Assembly: GCA_964016885.1 (NCBI GenBank)
Contig: OZ024742.1
Location: forward strand, 120,160,870-120,224,869
DNA: 64,000 bases
Source of the DNA: Eledone cirrhosa
Lineage: Eukaryota; Mollusca; Cephalopoda; Octopoda; Eledonidae
Reading direction: 5' to 3'
Shown: in pieces, positions 11,465 to 21,699 of the stretch
Layout: the number at the start of each line of letters is the position of its first letter
Position numbering within the stretch: the first letter of the stretch is position 1
Program-made: the position numbers and the translations under genes
The notes under the pieces: model-generated
Seen by the model: the letters and a program-made list of their open reading frames with translations, nothing else
Told to the model about the DNA's origin: nothing
Database searches by the model: none

Positions 11465-11533
11465 AAATAGAATAAAGTACCAGTAATGCATTGATAATCG
11501 CTGGCCTTGTGCCAAAAGTAGAAACAATTATTT
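11465..11533 (+). mobile_element. SINE 3' fragment
   Basis: AATAAAGTACCAGTAATGCA..GCTGGCCTTGTGCCAAAAG and TAGAAACAATTATT match the 3' half of the SINE at 40996-41190, on the plus strand. The middle is diverged. Confidence 0.7.
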
Positions 11534-11620
11534 AACGTCTCCTTTTATAGGTTTGTTTGGCTGCCAATTCTAGCAAGTCGAGCAACCATGTTAAGTCTAA
11601 ACAATGATTGTATTAAGTGA

Positions 11621-11621
11621 A

Positions 11622-11692
<71 letters not shown>
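11621..11692. repeat. (TC)n(TA)n microsatellite
   Basis: TC dinucleotides to 11638 are followed by about 27 TA units to 11692. Confidence 0.95.
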
Positions 11693-11695
<3 letters not shown>

Positions 11696-11760
11696 GGGTT
11701 CAATCGGGGGGTAACCACAGTAAGTAAGGTGCTCAATACATAGTAGAGTATAAATATTTA

Positions 11761-11870
11761 ATATAGAAATGGTTTCTACAGGACTAGAACTGTTTCATTT
11801 TGGAGAAATCATCAGGAAGCCCTGATGATTTCTTCCGAACGAAACAGTTCTGTAGAAGCCAGTTCTATAT
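11761..11870. repeat. 110-bp imperfect palindrome with hammerhead-like core motifs
   Basis: The arms ATATAGAAATGGTTTCTACA.. and ..TGTAGAAGCCAGTTCTATAT pair across a centre near 11819, with one 4-base indel. The right arm contains CTGATGA (11822-11828) and GAAAC (11841-11845), spaced like the two invariant boxes of hammerhead ribozymes. Hammerheads are known in the repeats of Penelope-like elements. A half copy lies at 48661-48725. Confidence 0.55.
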
Positions 11871-12036
11871 TATATATATACACAGAGATATCCACGGTAA
11901 GTTGTGGGGTCTAGTCGGCATGAAGAACTCAATGTAATCCATGTTGAAAATGTAGGTTAAAATAAATCCCGGAAAACAGAGTCATGATATAAGTTAAAAC
12001 AATGAAATAAAAAATAAAGTCATTAGAAATATACTT

Positions 12037-12061
12037 CACACACACACACACACACACACAC
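12037..12061. repeat. (CA)n microsatellite
   Basis: About 12 CA units. A second CA tract followed by (TA)n lies at 12269-12314. Confidence 0.9.
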
Positions 12062-12317
12062 AGTGGCGGACTGGCCTAGTCGTGGGCCCCCGGTAGTATA
12101 TTAGGGGCTAATACAAATACATTGCTTTCAAAGAAAATATCAGAAATCCTAGCAAAAAAAAAGACAAGAACAAATAAAACAATTAGGCAAAGCAGATGAA
12201 TGCATACGTACTTATATATGAAAAAAAATATTTGATTTGACCTACCAAACGAAATTTTATTTATCTTCTCACACACACACACACATGTATTATATATATA
12301 TATATATATATATAATG

Positions 12318-13318
12318 AAGGGGGAGGGGGCAGCCGGTCCATCGGGAATAGTTGCCAAGATGCTAAGAGCATTTGGGTCGGTAGGTCACACCTTAACCAC
12401 ATGTATTGTAAACCAAGTAATACTAAATGGTGTCAAATTGAATTATTGATGCAGCAGCACCATTGTCAACTGCTACAAGAGTAAAGGAAATGAACTGGAT
12501 AGAGGAAACTATAGAGGTATAAAGCTGATGGACCAGATCATGAAAGTAACAGAGTTATACCGCAGCTGATTAGGGATTGGGTAAATCTAGGTGAGACGCA
12601 GTTCGGATTTGAACCAGGCAAAAGCACCACAGATGCTCTCTTCCTGGTGGAGCAGCTACAGGAAAAGTACCTTGCTAAAAGTAAACTGCTCTACAAGGTA
12701 TTTGTTGATCTGGAGAAAGCTTTTGACAGAGTGTCCCATGCCATAATCTGGTGGGCTCTTTGAAAACTAGGAGTAGATGTGTGACTTGTGAAGGCTGTAC
12801 AAGCCATGTATAGGGGAGCAGTCATCAAAGTTAGGATTAATAATGACCATAGCGAGGAATTTAGCATATAGGTTGGTGTCCACCGGGACTGTTCTTAGCC
12901 CTCTCTTGTTTATTATCGTACTGCAGGCTATAACAGGAGTTTCAGACCAGCTGCCCATGGGAAGTCCTTACACAGATGTTCTTACACTTATAGAGAAGTC
13001 TATGGTGGAACTTGAGAATAAGTTCCCTTGTTTGTTGGCCCTGCTTCCATGCTTGGAATTTCAAGTCAACCTGACAAAGACTGAGGTCCTAGTAAATAGA
13101 GGAGAAAACAGAACCCTGATCCTCTTGGGGAAATGGCCTCGTTCAGTGTGTAGGTATAAATTCCATCCTCTGTCCCAAATGCAAACTATGGGTACACAAG
13201 AGATGTAGTGAGATCTCACAAAGTTTAGCTAAGAATGTATGTTTTATATGTAGCAGTTGCACCGAGGCAGTAAGCAGGAAACAAGAACTATCAACAACAA
13301 CAACTTCGAACGAATGAA
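12318..13318 (+). pseudogene. LINE reverse transcriptase relic with C-terminal zinc finger
   Basis: This is the middle and end of a non-LTR retrotransposon RT in shifting frames. In order I read GAAGPSGIVAKMLRAFG, then STIVNCYKSKGNELDRGNYR-type RT block 0/1, QFGFEPGKSTTDALFLVEQL, FVDLEKAFDRVSHAIIWW (first catalytic Asp retained), VQAMYRGAVIKVRINN and LSPLLFIIVLQA. The catalytic YADD box reads YTDV, and several internal stops are present (after 12472, near 12763 and 12781), so it is dead. After GKWPRSVC a frameshift near 13155 leads into GINSILCPKCKLWVHKRCSE and CFICSSC, a PHD-like zinc finger, ending at TGA 13316-13318. I recognise this RT family, with its zinc finger, from invertebrate genomes; clade assignment (RTE-like) is tentative. 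The 5' endonuclease part is absent. Confidence 0.8.
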
Positions 13319-13430
13319 AGGCAAAGTTCACTCTGACTGGATTTGAACATGGAGTGCAAGAGAACCAGAAAAATATAGCAAGATATTTTGTCTTACACTG
13401 TAATTCACCTACTACAACTGTCATTGAAAA
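13305..13430 (-). mobile_element. Diverged SINE
   Basis: GAATGAAAGGCAAAGTTCAC and TGGATTTGAACATGGAGTGC are the reverse complement of the SINE B-box and its downstream GTTAACTTTGCCTTTCATC block. Confidence 0.55.
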
Positions 13431-14090
13431 ATGAGTAGAAATCTGTGTTGGGAAGGAAGTAAACCTCTCAAAGAAATAAAATCATGTTTATTGTGAGAGG
13501 ACATTCGTGTGCATAGAGGTAATTGTCACATACAAGTATGGAAAACATGTCAGCAATATCTACAGAAATATTTGAAATCTGGTTTTACTCCTTTGATCAA
13601 TAATCAGACAATACCTATGGGCTTTTTATGTGAAAAGACATTTGGAAATGATGCAATGAAAGCTTCAAAGGTGAAGATTAAACATCGAATAAGGAAAACA
13701 AACATTAACATGTTGTTAGACACTGAATGAACAGTTTGGAAAATGTACATCCTGAATGTCTTTTCTGATGAGAGATAGAAACTGTGGAATGTTCTTCAGT
13801 CAACAGTATGATGCTACCAAATTGACAAGCTTTGAGAAATTGTGTGATGAATGTGAAGCTTTTCTCAGAGACACTAGAAACAAAGTGAAATGGCTACAGT
13901 TATTGATATAGAACTATGACCATGAGTGTAACCATTACACTTATATTGAGTTATGACTTTTACTCAGTACTATGGGAGCTTCTCTTTACTCTATCGTGCA
14001 TGCCATAGTATATTACTAGTAGTGATATATTTTTACATAAGTACAAGGTCAAACATTTTAGGGATAAGAACACTCAATTATTTCAACTCC
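13431..14090. other. No recognised gene
   Basis: Short open stretches (13509-13730) have no recognisable motif. Part of it (AGATAGAAACTGTGGAATG..) may be old LINE sequence but I cannot support a call. Confidence 0.35.
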
Positions 14091-14205
14091 AATACCTAAC
14101 TGGTACTTTATTTTATCAACCCATAGGATTTGAACTGATGTAAATATCACAAGGCATTTTGTTTAATGCTCTAATGATTTTACCATAGCACTGTCATGCT
14201 ACTAG
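14091..14205 (-). mobile_element. Diverged SINE
   Basis: CTAACTGGTACTTTATTTTATCAACCC.. and GGATTTGAACTGATG are reverse-complement remnants of the SINE body and B-box. Confidence 0.6.
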
Positions 14206-15110
14206 AGATTGTGTCTTTAGATTAGCTTGTGTTGTATTCTTTTCAATAACCTTTGTTAATTCCTTCTGTGACAATATTGCAAACTGAGAGGTGTTAAGCC
14301 TCTTAACCAAGTTAAGTAGAGTATTGAAGAGAACATAGAATTTAACTGAAAGGGCTTTCAGAAATATCAACAGCAAGATAGACAATAGTGGATTCAAACT
14401 CAACCATTTAAAAAATGCATGGAACAATATTAATAAACCATTGTCATTTAATGTCAGATGAGAATGTTAGTAGCAGAAATAAATGGGCAACTTTGAAATT
14501 AACACTGATAGAATAAATACCAATTTATGTTATAACAGTAAGCCATGACTTTTCTAAAATTGTTCCAGATTTACATAGAATTGCTAATTCATATTTTACA
14601 ATGTAAAATAAAAACAGACAAAACAAGAAAAAAATCTAATGGAACTATACATGACAGTTTTTTTTTATCTAACAGAGAAGGAAGTGGCTTTCTTTTATTC
14701 TTATTACAAAAAATTAATTCCATAAGTTCATATACTCATACTCTAGTAGTCTATTGAAGATTTAAATTTATTTTAGTGAGAGTAGAAAAAAGAAAGTTCC
14801 TGTTAGCAAAATAGAAATCAATAGTAAGCCTGTTGTACACTTAATAGCAGTCCGACACACAAAGCTATTCTTTAAATTTAATGTTGGCTGAAACTATATT
14901 TACACAAGTAAAATAGTTGCTGTAAAGTTGTTGAATCTTATAGTGAGACAGATAATTACTAGTTAAACTTGTGGCAAATAATTTAACAAAAATATATCCA
15001 CCTACTTTGATTTATGTTAGGATATTGTGATAGAGAAAAACCCCAAATACACACACATATATATATATAGGATCTCCGTCGGTTCTGATGATGAAATTAA
15101 CATGCAAGTG
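14206..15110. other. No recognised gene
   Basis: AT-rich. Contains a TA tract at 15056-15069. Confidence 0.4.
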
Positions 15111-15114
15111 GTTG

Positions 15115-15612
15115 AGCATTTTACAGATATATATAAAGTGGTCGTGTTGGTGTCACAACAAAAGCGCTCAGTCCACTCTGGAAAGTGGTTGTGTAGCTGT
15201 CACGAATAAAAGTACCCAGTCCACACTGTAAAGTGGTTGTGTAGGTGTCATGACTAAAGCACCCAGCATACACTGAAAATATGGTTGGTGTTAGGAAGGG
15301 CATCCAGATATATATAAAGTGGTTGTGTTGGCGACACAACAAAAAGTGCCCAGTCCACACTGTAAGGTGGTCATGTAGGTGTCACGACAAAAAGCACCCA
15401 GCCAACACTAAGGTGGTCATATAGGTGTCATGACAAAAAGCACCCAGCATACACTGTAAATATGGTTGGTGTTAGGAAGGGCATCCAGCCATAGAAACCA
15501 AGCTAAAATCAGTTCTGTGTGAGCGAATAACGGTCCTTCAACCTGGATCTCTAACAATTGGACAGCCCGTTCTACCCATGCTAACATGGAGAATGGATAT
15601 TAAATGACGATG
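15115..15612 (-). repeat. LINE-tail repeat with expanded internal modules
   Basis: In plus orientation (the same sense as the LINE tails) it contains at least five copies of an approximately 55-bp module, GTGGTxGTGTxGGTGTCAxxACAAAA..CCCAGTCCACACTGTAA. GGTTGGTGTTAGGAAGGGCA appears twice (15278 and 15465). It ends ..CCATGCTAACATGGAGAATGG and GATGATGATG. The element reads plus relative to the LINE; the strand given follows the CATCATCAT orientation used for 2884-3370. Confidence 0.65.
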
Positions 15613-15617
15613 ATGAT

Positions 15618-15765
15618 GTACCCTTAATGCAATTCCCAGGGTCATTCAGCATAACACAGAGTGTAACAAGGCTGGCCCTTTAAATTACAGATACAACTCA
15701 TTTTTACTACGATCATGCACTAACACCCTAACCACTGAGCCATCCACCTTCACAACACACACAAA
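15618..15765 (-). mobile_element. SINE fragment with tRNA-like head
   Basis: GTACCCTTAATGCAATTCCC..AGCATAACACAGAGTGTAACAAGGCTGGCC and CACCCTAACCACTGAGCCATCCACCTTCAC are the reverse complement of the 3' block and A-box region seen at 5890-6210. Confidence 0.6.
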
Positions 15766-16259
15766 CTGGCTTTTTCAAAGTTGCCTATTCTATTACACAC
15801 AGTAACTTTTATCAATATATAATGAAAACAGTAGGTAAGATCTAAGGGGTGTAACCTGGGAATAATTGTACATTGAAGTTGGCAAAATGTGAATAGTAAA
15901 AGAATTTTGCAATTTTGGTTTTTTAAAGTCAATTTAATTTGTAAAAGTAGACTCCAATAGTGAGAGAGAGTTTATTTTCTTCTTAATAGCACTAACTTCT
16001 ATTTAGCTGGCGAGAAGAAAGTTTTCCAACCCATCTAATGCAACAGACACAGATGATTTGATTATGGTATCAATGAAAATGGCACTTTGTAAGTCTTTGA
16101 ATACATTTATTACATTGGTAATCTAAGTGAAAGAGTAAAGCAAATTAATTTCATTGTAAGACAGAGATAGTTTAAATGAAAGGTTAAATAATATTCCCTA
16201 TAGCATCATATATAATACTTTAAAAGCATACTTTCTAGTCAGGTCGTCAAATATGCAGC

Positions 16260-16335
16260 TAGCATTTTAAGGACAATATAGCTTACAATGTTTTACACCA
16301 AGATGCCCTTCCTGACACCAACCCTTTTAGTTGCC
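16260..16335 (+). repeat. Short LINE-tail fragment
   Basis: ATGTTTTACACCAAGATGCCCTTCCTGACACC matches the GGATGCCCTTCCTAACACC block only. Confidence 0.4.
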
Positions 16336-16356
16336 TCTTACAGCATGCAATATTTC

Positions 16357-16400
16357 TTTAAATTGCAATGAAAGCGAGGTTTACATAAATGTGTTTGTAA
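16357..16400. repeat. 44-bp exact inverted copy of 18326-18369
   Basis: The 44 bases are the perfect reverse complement of 18326-18369. The insert is bracketed by the direct repeat GCAATATTTCTTTAA (16347-16361 and 16404-16418). Confidence 0.85.
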
Positions 16401-16437
16401 CACGCAATATTTCTTTAACTTAAAATATAGACTATTA

Positions 16438-16672
16438 TCTCTTTTGTTATCACATTTCTAACAAAGTACACTGCCAATGTGTTTAATATTTTAAATATCA
16501 AAAAAAAAAAAAAAAAGGAATTTAGTAAAATAACTAACTTCTTCATTAGTAAGCTGATGTTTGAAACATTGCTTAAAATATTTAATAGTTAGAAGGTTTT
16601 AATATAAGTGTGGACATTTTCAAACGAACAGTTTTGTATCATAAATCCAGGGGCAGTTAGGTATCAAAAAGG
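16438..16672. mobile_element. MITE, same family as 5113-5361
   Basis: The left part TCTTTTGTTATCACATTTC resembles the family's CCCTTTCGCTATCATATTT. The right part GCAGTTAGGTATCAAAAAGG is followed by TTAA (16673-16676). An A-run (16500-16516) is inserted or expanded internally. Confidence 0.5.
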
Positions 16673-17044
16673 TTAAATTAATGCAATTTAATTTTCTATA
16701 TTTGTGGCTGATTGGTAGAACATTAAAACATTTTATTCAATTTTTTTTTTCTTTTTAGAAGTACAAATCAATGTCAACCTAATATATTTAAACATTTAAA
16801 ATTATATTTCAATTACAGTTAATGACTGTCTGATAATAATCTAAAAGCTTCTATAGGCTAATTTTTAAAAAATTTAGATGCTTCAAGAAGATACATGGCA
16901 AGACTGTTCATTCAAAAGAAGTTTGCAGTTACTCATGAAAATAATCTTGTTGATTTGTAAATATCTGATAATGTGAAGAATTAAAAACAATAGAATCTGA
17001 ACAAGTTGTTCTGAAGCAAATATCACAAAGATTAGATCTTCATC

Positions 17045-17375
17045 GTCCTTGTTTTACATTCAGTTTTCCATGTTTGCATGGGTTGGGTGGGTTTTTTTCT
17101 AGTACAGCATCCCTCCGCTTGTGATTTTGTCATCACCTCTATGAGCTTCAGCTCTTTATGATCAGCTCTCACAACTTTTTCCCTGGTCTTCCTAAGTCAC
17201 CTTTAACTGCAGCTTCCTTCCACTAGGATTTCTTGGCATTTCTTAACCCAACAATTATCATCTATACGAATCACAAGGCCGTTCATGTGCAGTCTTCTCT
17301 CTGGCACACTACATCCAATTCCTCTTATATCCAGCTTATCCATGCTTTGTCTTTCACATACATTAACAAACCATT
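17045..17375 (-). pseudogene. LINE C-terminal fragment (second HVxR/WVKKCQE family)
   Basis: On the minus strand it reads MDKLDIRGIGCSVPERRLHM, then NGLVIRIDDNCWVKKCQEIL, then a region with stops, VVRADHKELKLIEVMTKSQA and CCT. It ends towards ..CCATGCAAACATGG-type sequence. It is homologous to the fragment at 58525-58870 (RIDDNCWVKKCQEI against CIDGDGWVKKCQEI) and more distantly to RRLRWYGHVMRM. Frameshifts and stops show it is dead. Confidence 0.65.
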
Positions 17376-18325
17376 TATTTCAAAGGAACCCTATTTGAAC
17401 ATAATTTTGTATATTATATTAGTAATGAAATATTTAATAATTTTAGTAAATCACTTAAAATTCTTCATAAATTAATTAACATTGCATGTATTTCATTAGA
17501 AATACTATCATGAAAGGGTTAAACATAAACACATTTGGAAAGTTATTGTAATAGTGAGCTAATTTTTTTGACAATCATAAATCACCTTATAATCGAGTTG
17601 CCTGATGTTCACATCCTTTACCCAAGATTTATCATCATTTCACAATGATTTTCTCAAATAGAACAGCTTTACAACCCCAAGCCATTTCATATTGAGCAGT
17701 TATTACTAGCTATACATCCTTAGATTATTAGTACCACAGAAACCAACAGCTTTAGAATCACAAAACATTGTAGATTTAGCAATCATTACAAGTTATACAT
17801 CCATTGATCAAATTATTGGTACCATAGAAACCAACAGTTTTATAACCACAAGACATTATAGACTCAGCAGTCATTATGAGATAAACATCCTTAGATCAAA
17901 TTGATACCATAGGAATCAACAGTTTTACAAATCAAGACATGGCAGATTCAGCAGTTATTACAAATTATACATCATTTGATTATCACTATTAGAGAAAACA
18001 AACAAAATTCTCTCTTTTTTATTCTTTTTTTTATTCTACTTACTAGGTCGAGAGAAAGGGGCAGCATTCATCACCTTTACAAGCCCTCCAAACTTTCTTT
18101 TCATCTCGTCTAAAATATTAAACATATTTAATTTGAAAGAATAACAATTTGCTGCATCTCATTTTTTCTTCCAGTTTTCCCTATAAGCAAAATGTTTATT
18201 TTCTCATTCTTTTTCACTATAGTAACATAACACCTACCAACCAGTGTAGCATTCGCAGTATAACATTAATTTATACACACCATGCGGAATACATTTTCAA
18301 CAACACATGCATTACTCAAGTGACT
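17376..18325. other. No recognised gene
   Basis: AT-rich. It has loose internal repetition at 17670-17975 (CATTATAGACTCAGCAGTCATTA-like and ACCATAGAAACCAACAGTTTTA blocks recur about every 90-100 bases, three to four times). Confidence 0.45.
17680..17975 (+). repeat. Diverged tandem repeat, about 90-bp unit
   Basis: AGCAGTTATTACxAxxTATACATCxxTxGAT..ATTxGTACCATAGAAACCAACAGTTTTA..ACAxxATTG/TAGA recurs near 17695, 17780, 17868 and 17950. Confidence 0.6.
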
Positions 18326-18709
18326 TTACAAACACATTTATGTAAACCTCGCTTTCATTGCAATTTAAAACTTGTTATTTTTCTCTGCTTCAATTACTGC
18401 ACATTTTCAAACATGTACCATAACAGACTTTCTTAGAACACATGCTGTTTTATTGCTGCTAAATCATTTAAATTATTATACCCACCTAGAACAAATCAGG
18501 TTCACACTAATGGTGCTATACACTTTAACTCCTTTATTGTTTGAGATTGTGGCCACGCTGGGGCACTGCCTTGAAGGGATTTAGTCTATTATGTTGACCC
18601 CAGTAATGATTAAAAAAAAAACCAAAAAAAAACCAGGCACTTATTTTATCAATCTCTTTTTGTCAAGCTGCTAAGTTACAGGACATTAACACAAACATGT
18701 ATAAATGTA

Positions 18710-18742
<33 letters not shown>

Positions 18743-18746
18743 TGTG

Positions 18747-19490
18747 TGCAGAGGATATACGCAGACTAGAGAGGAACGAAGCTTGCATGCTCCGCTGGAT
18801 GTGTAACAGTAACATACGTGAACGGCAAAGCATAAACGAACTAAGGAAAAAATTAGAAATAAGAGGGATCAGATGTTGTTTACTCGAGAGAAGGCTACGT
18901 TGGTATGGACACGTGATGCGCATGAAAGTCGATAGCTGTATAACAAAGTGCAGGGCAATAAAGATAGACGGTAGCCAGGGAATAGGCAGACCTAGAAAAA
19001 CCTGGGACGAGCTAATAAACTCCGACCTCACACACTTACACCTCTCCAAGACAATGTCACTGGACCGAGACCTTTGGCGGTACTCAGTAACAGAGAAGAC
19101 CCGCCTTACCTAAATACATAGTAAAACCTACTACAGCCAGTAGGCATCTCTAACAAAATACACCCCGTCCCACCACCACCACCCCCACCCCATCCACACC
19201 ACCCCGTTCTATGTAAAGTTATGTTGGTGCCGCGCCATCCAGGCCGAAACAAATGAGATCGTGTAGGTGTCACGACAAAAAAACACACAGTCCACGCTGT
19301 AATGTGGCCGTGTAGGCAACACGGTAAAAACCTCCCAGACCCACACTGTAAATGTGGTTGGTGTTAGGAAGGGCATCCAACTGTAGAAAACCTGCCAGAC
19401 AGTCCTATACGAGCAAGACAATCATTCTTGCCTCAAGTGGGACTACCCCCGTCCAAACCCATGCAAGCGTGGAACACGGACGTTAAACGT

Positions 19491-19530
<40 letters not shown>
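18747..19530 (+). pseudogene. 5'-truncated LINE copy A: RT C-terminus plus 3' tail
   Basis: The open frame 18749-19113 encodes CAEDIRRLERNEACMLRWMC, RERQSINELRKKLEIRGIRC, RRLRWYGHVMRM, and the end LHLSKTMSLDRDLWRYSVTE. This is the C-terminal region after the RT of a non-LTR element (RTE-like, tentative). The catalytic RT domain is missing. It stops at TAA 19111-19113. An untranslated tail follows with CACCACCACC..CCACCCC, TCGTGTAGGTGTCACGAC and GTTGGTGTTAGGAAGGGCAT, ending in (GAT)n at 19490-19528. The copy abuts a (TA)n tract at its 5' side. About a dozen differences separate it from copy B (26867-27648), so both are recent. Confidence 0.85.
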
Positions 19531-19534
19531 AATC

Positions 19535-19660
19535 ATCATCATCACAGTTTTACATCCATTTTTCCAAGCTAGCATGGGTTAGACGAGTTGTCCTGTTGTG
19601 AGCAATGCTAGGTCAAGTGACCATTTCTTGCTCATACAGAACTTATATATATATATGCAA
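19535..19660 (+). repeat. LINE-tail/SINE-like fragment
   Basis: CATCATCATCACAGTTTTAC..CAAGCTAGCATGGGTTAGACGAGTTGTCCTGTTGTGAG..CAAGTGACCATTTCTTGC. It lies tail-to-tail against the (GAT)n end of copy A, giving a GAT/ATC inverted junction. Confidence 0.7.
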
Positions 19661-19663
19661 TGG

Positions 19664-19740
19664 TTTCAGGTTCATTCCCATAGTGTGACACCAAGGACAT
19701 GTGTCTTCTACTGGAGTCTCAGCAGGTCTCTATTCAGAAA
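19664..19740 (+). mobile_element. SINE fragment with B-box
   Basis: GCAATGGTTTCAGGTTCATTCCCATAG (B-box GGTTCATTCC) then GACACCAAGGACATGTGTCTTCTACT. It is the same family as the host of the minisatellite at 27.9-29.3 kb, and preserves the unexpanded state. Confidence 0.7.
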
Positions 19741-20964
19741 TAACATAACAATACATATGGAATGACCTGGGTCACAGAGAACAAGCACAATAACATTATA
19801 GATATAAATAGAGTTGTTTTACTATATAATGATATAATGAAAACACATTTGGAAAGGTAGTTATTAACTTCTTCACAAAAGAAACTGAGGTTTAAATCAG
19901 ATAAAGGCATGTCTTCTACTAATGTCATTGTGTGTGGGCATTCATTATGTTCGCATGTAGGGAAAACATTTTTCTTCTTACAATTAAGCATCATTAAATT
20001 AAAAAGACAGTAGATAAGTGGCTAAAATGTTATGTTCTTGAACTACTAGTCTATAAGCCATTTAATTGGAAATTACATACTACATTATAGTTTGGATTAA
20101 GAAGGGTATTACACTTTAGAATGATTCCTTCAAATACCTATGCAAATATCTAAACCAGCGTTTATTTTTATTTGGGATCCTGCAGTGTTTTGCTATCACC
20201 ACTTACAGTACCTAAGAAAGACAGACATATTTATAAAACTAAGCTTGGTATATTGATATCATATAATAAATAAGTTTCTAAAAGAAAATTATCTATGTAT
20301 GTCATAGATTAAGATATAGAATTTGTGGATTGTCAGGGGAAAAAATGTTCACTCACAGAAAATAAAGCCTAAAAGTCAAATAAATCATAAAAAAATTGTT
20401 TAAATGTGCATTGAAAATTATTGCTATATAGACATTTATTATTTTCAATAACGGACAATTCGAAGCTGTGCTTCAGCAATAGAAGAATGAGTATGTGTAT
20501 TTGAGACCACTATATAGATTTATAAACCTAACTTGTCTTAAACTAATGATATCATATAATTTCTAGCTATAAGACATAGGAAATTGAAGTGCTGAACAGC
20601 TAGAAGAAAATATCCTTAAGCTCCAGAAATATAACCATTTACCTCTCAGAAATTTCCTCTCTAATATATTATGTACATAATTTCAACTATGAAATACTGT
20701 TCTTATAAATGATCAGCATTCTGAATCAAAACAGTACAGATGTCCGAGTGGACAAAAGTACCAAATAACTTGTCAAGAGATTCGAAGTGTATAGCAATCT
20801 GGTCAGCAATATAGCAAATAGTCCAGTCCACATACATATAATCATTATAGTACACAGTAAAAACACAGAGTTATAAGTATCAGCAATACAACAACTGTTG
20901 CTGTAGGTGCACCTTAAGCTTTCCATTACCATATTTCTCATGAAATCATTACATATGATTGTTA
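19741..20964. other. No recognised gene
   Basis: AT-rich sequence with short unrelated open stretches. Confidence 0.45.
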
Positions 20965-21164
20965 AAAATAATTTTGAAAATAAATAATAATTTGGAAGGA
21001 TTTAGTTAAATAAATTTACTTTCTAAGTATTTAAGTGTTTGGAACTTATAAGTTCTTACACAAAGTTATGATAGAAGGCTTTTAGATAAATATAAACACT
21101 TTAAACCAAACAGTTTTGTATTGTAGAACCAAGGGCAGCTTTAAGTGGTTTGGTATCAAAAGAG
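20965..21164. mobile_element. MITE, same family as 5113-5361 (approximate ends)
   Basis: Shares AAACCAAACAGTTTTGTATTGTAGAACCAAGGGCAG and TGGTTTGGTATCAAAAGAG followed by TTAA (21165-21168). The left end is not clear. Confidence 0.5.
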
Positions 21165-21678
21165 TTAAAGAATGAATCTCATAAGGCTAAGTGGTGCTAA
21201 CTATATTTCATGCCTACCATTTCTAATCAAATCTAGTCAGAGAAAATGAATAAAATACAAAGAGATTGTTCTCTTCTTTAAATAAATATTTCTTAGCAAT
21301 AAATATCTTTATAGTTACAGATATAATTTTAGTTATCTTAAATTTTATCTAATATTGTTACAACATTAATATCTTGTTATCTAAACTTTCTCATTCGAAC
21401 CCAACTTTAGAAAGCAATACACTATACTAGTTAATCTACTACAGATTAGTGGTAAGACTTCTAAATGCAACATTGTGCACCAAATTGACATAATTTTAAA
21501 ATATTTTATTTATTTATTCATTTTTAGTAGAGCAGCCACACTCGATATCTCCCTGCAGCTAAATATACAGAGATTTTATAGAAGATACTCAGCTCCTCTA
21601 AACAAATTAACTTAATCTTACCATACTTATAGTTGCTTTCATTCCAGGAAGATCCCTGCATGCTCTTCTCACAATTAT

Positions 21679-21696
21679 ATATATATATATATATAA
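21679..21696. repeat. (AT)n tract at the 5' edge of the PLE
   Basis: Nine AT units immediately before the first retroelement-like sequence. Confidence 0.9.
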
Positions 21697-21699
21697 ACA

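Noticed and set aside
18663..19049. Minus-strand open frame of 128 codons (also 26736-27053, 38611-38940, plus-strand 37034-37294)
   Set aside because: Antisense shadows of the LINE C-terminal coding; they recur in every copy only because the copies are related.
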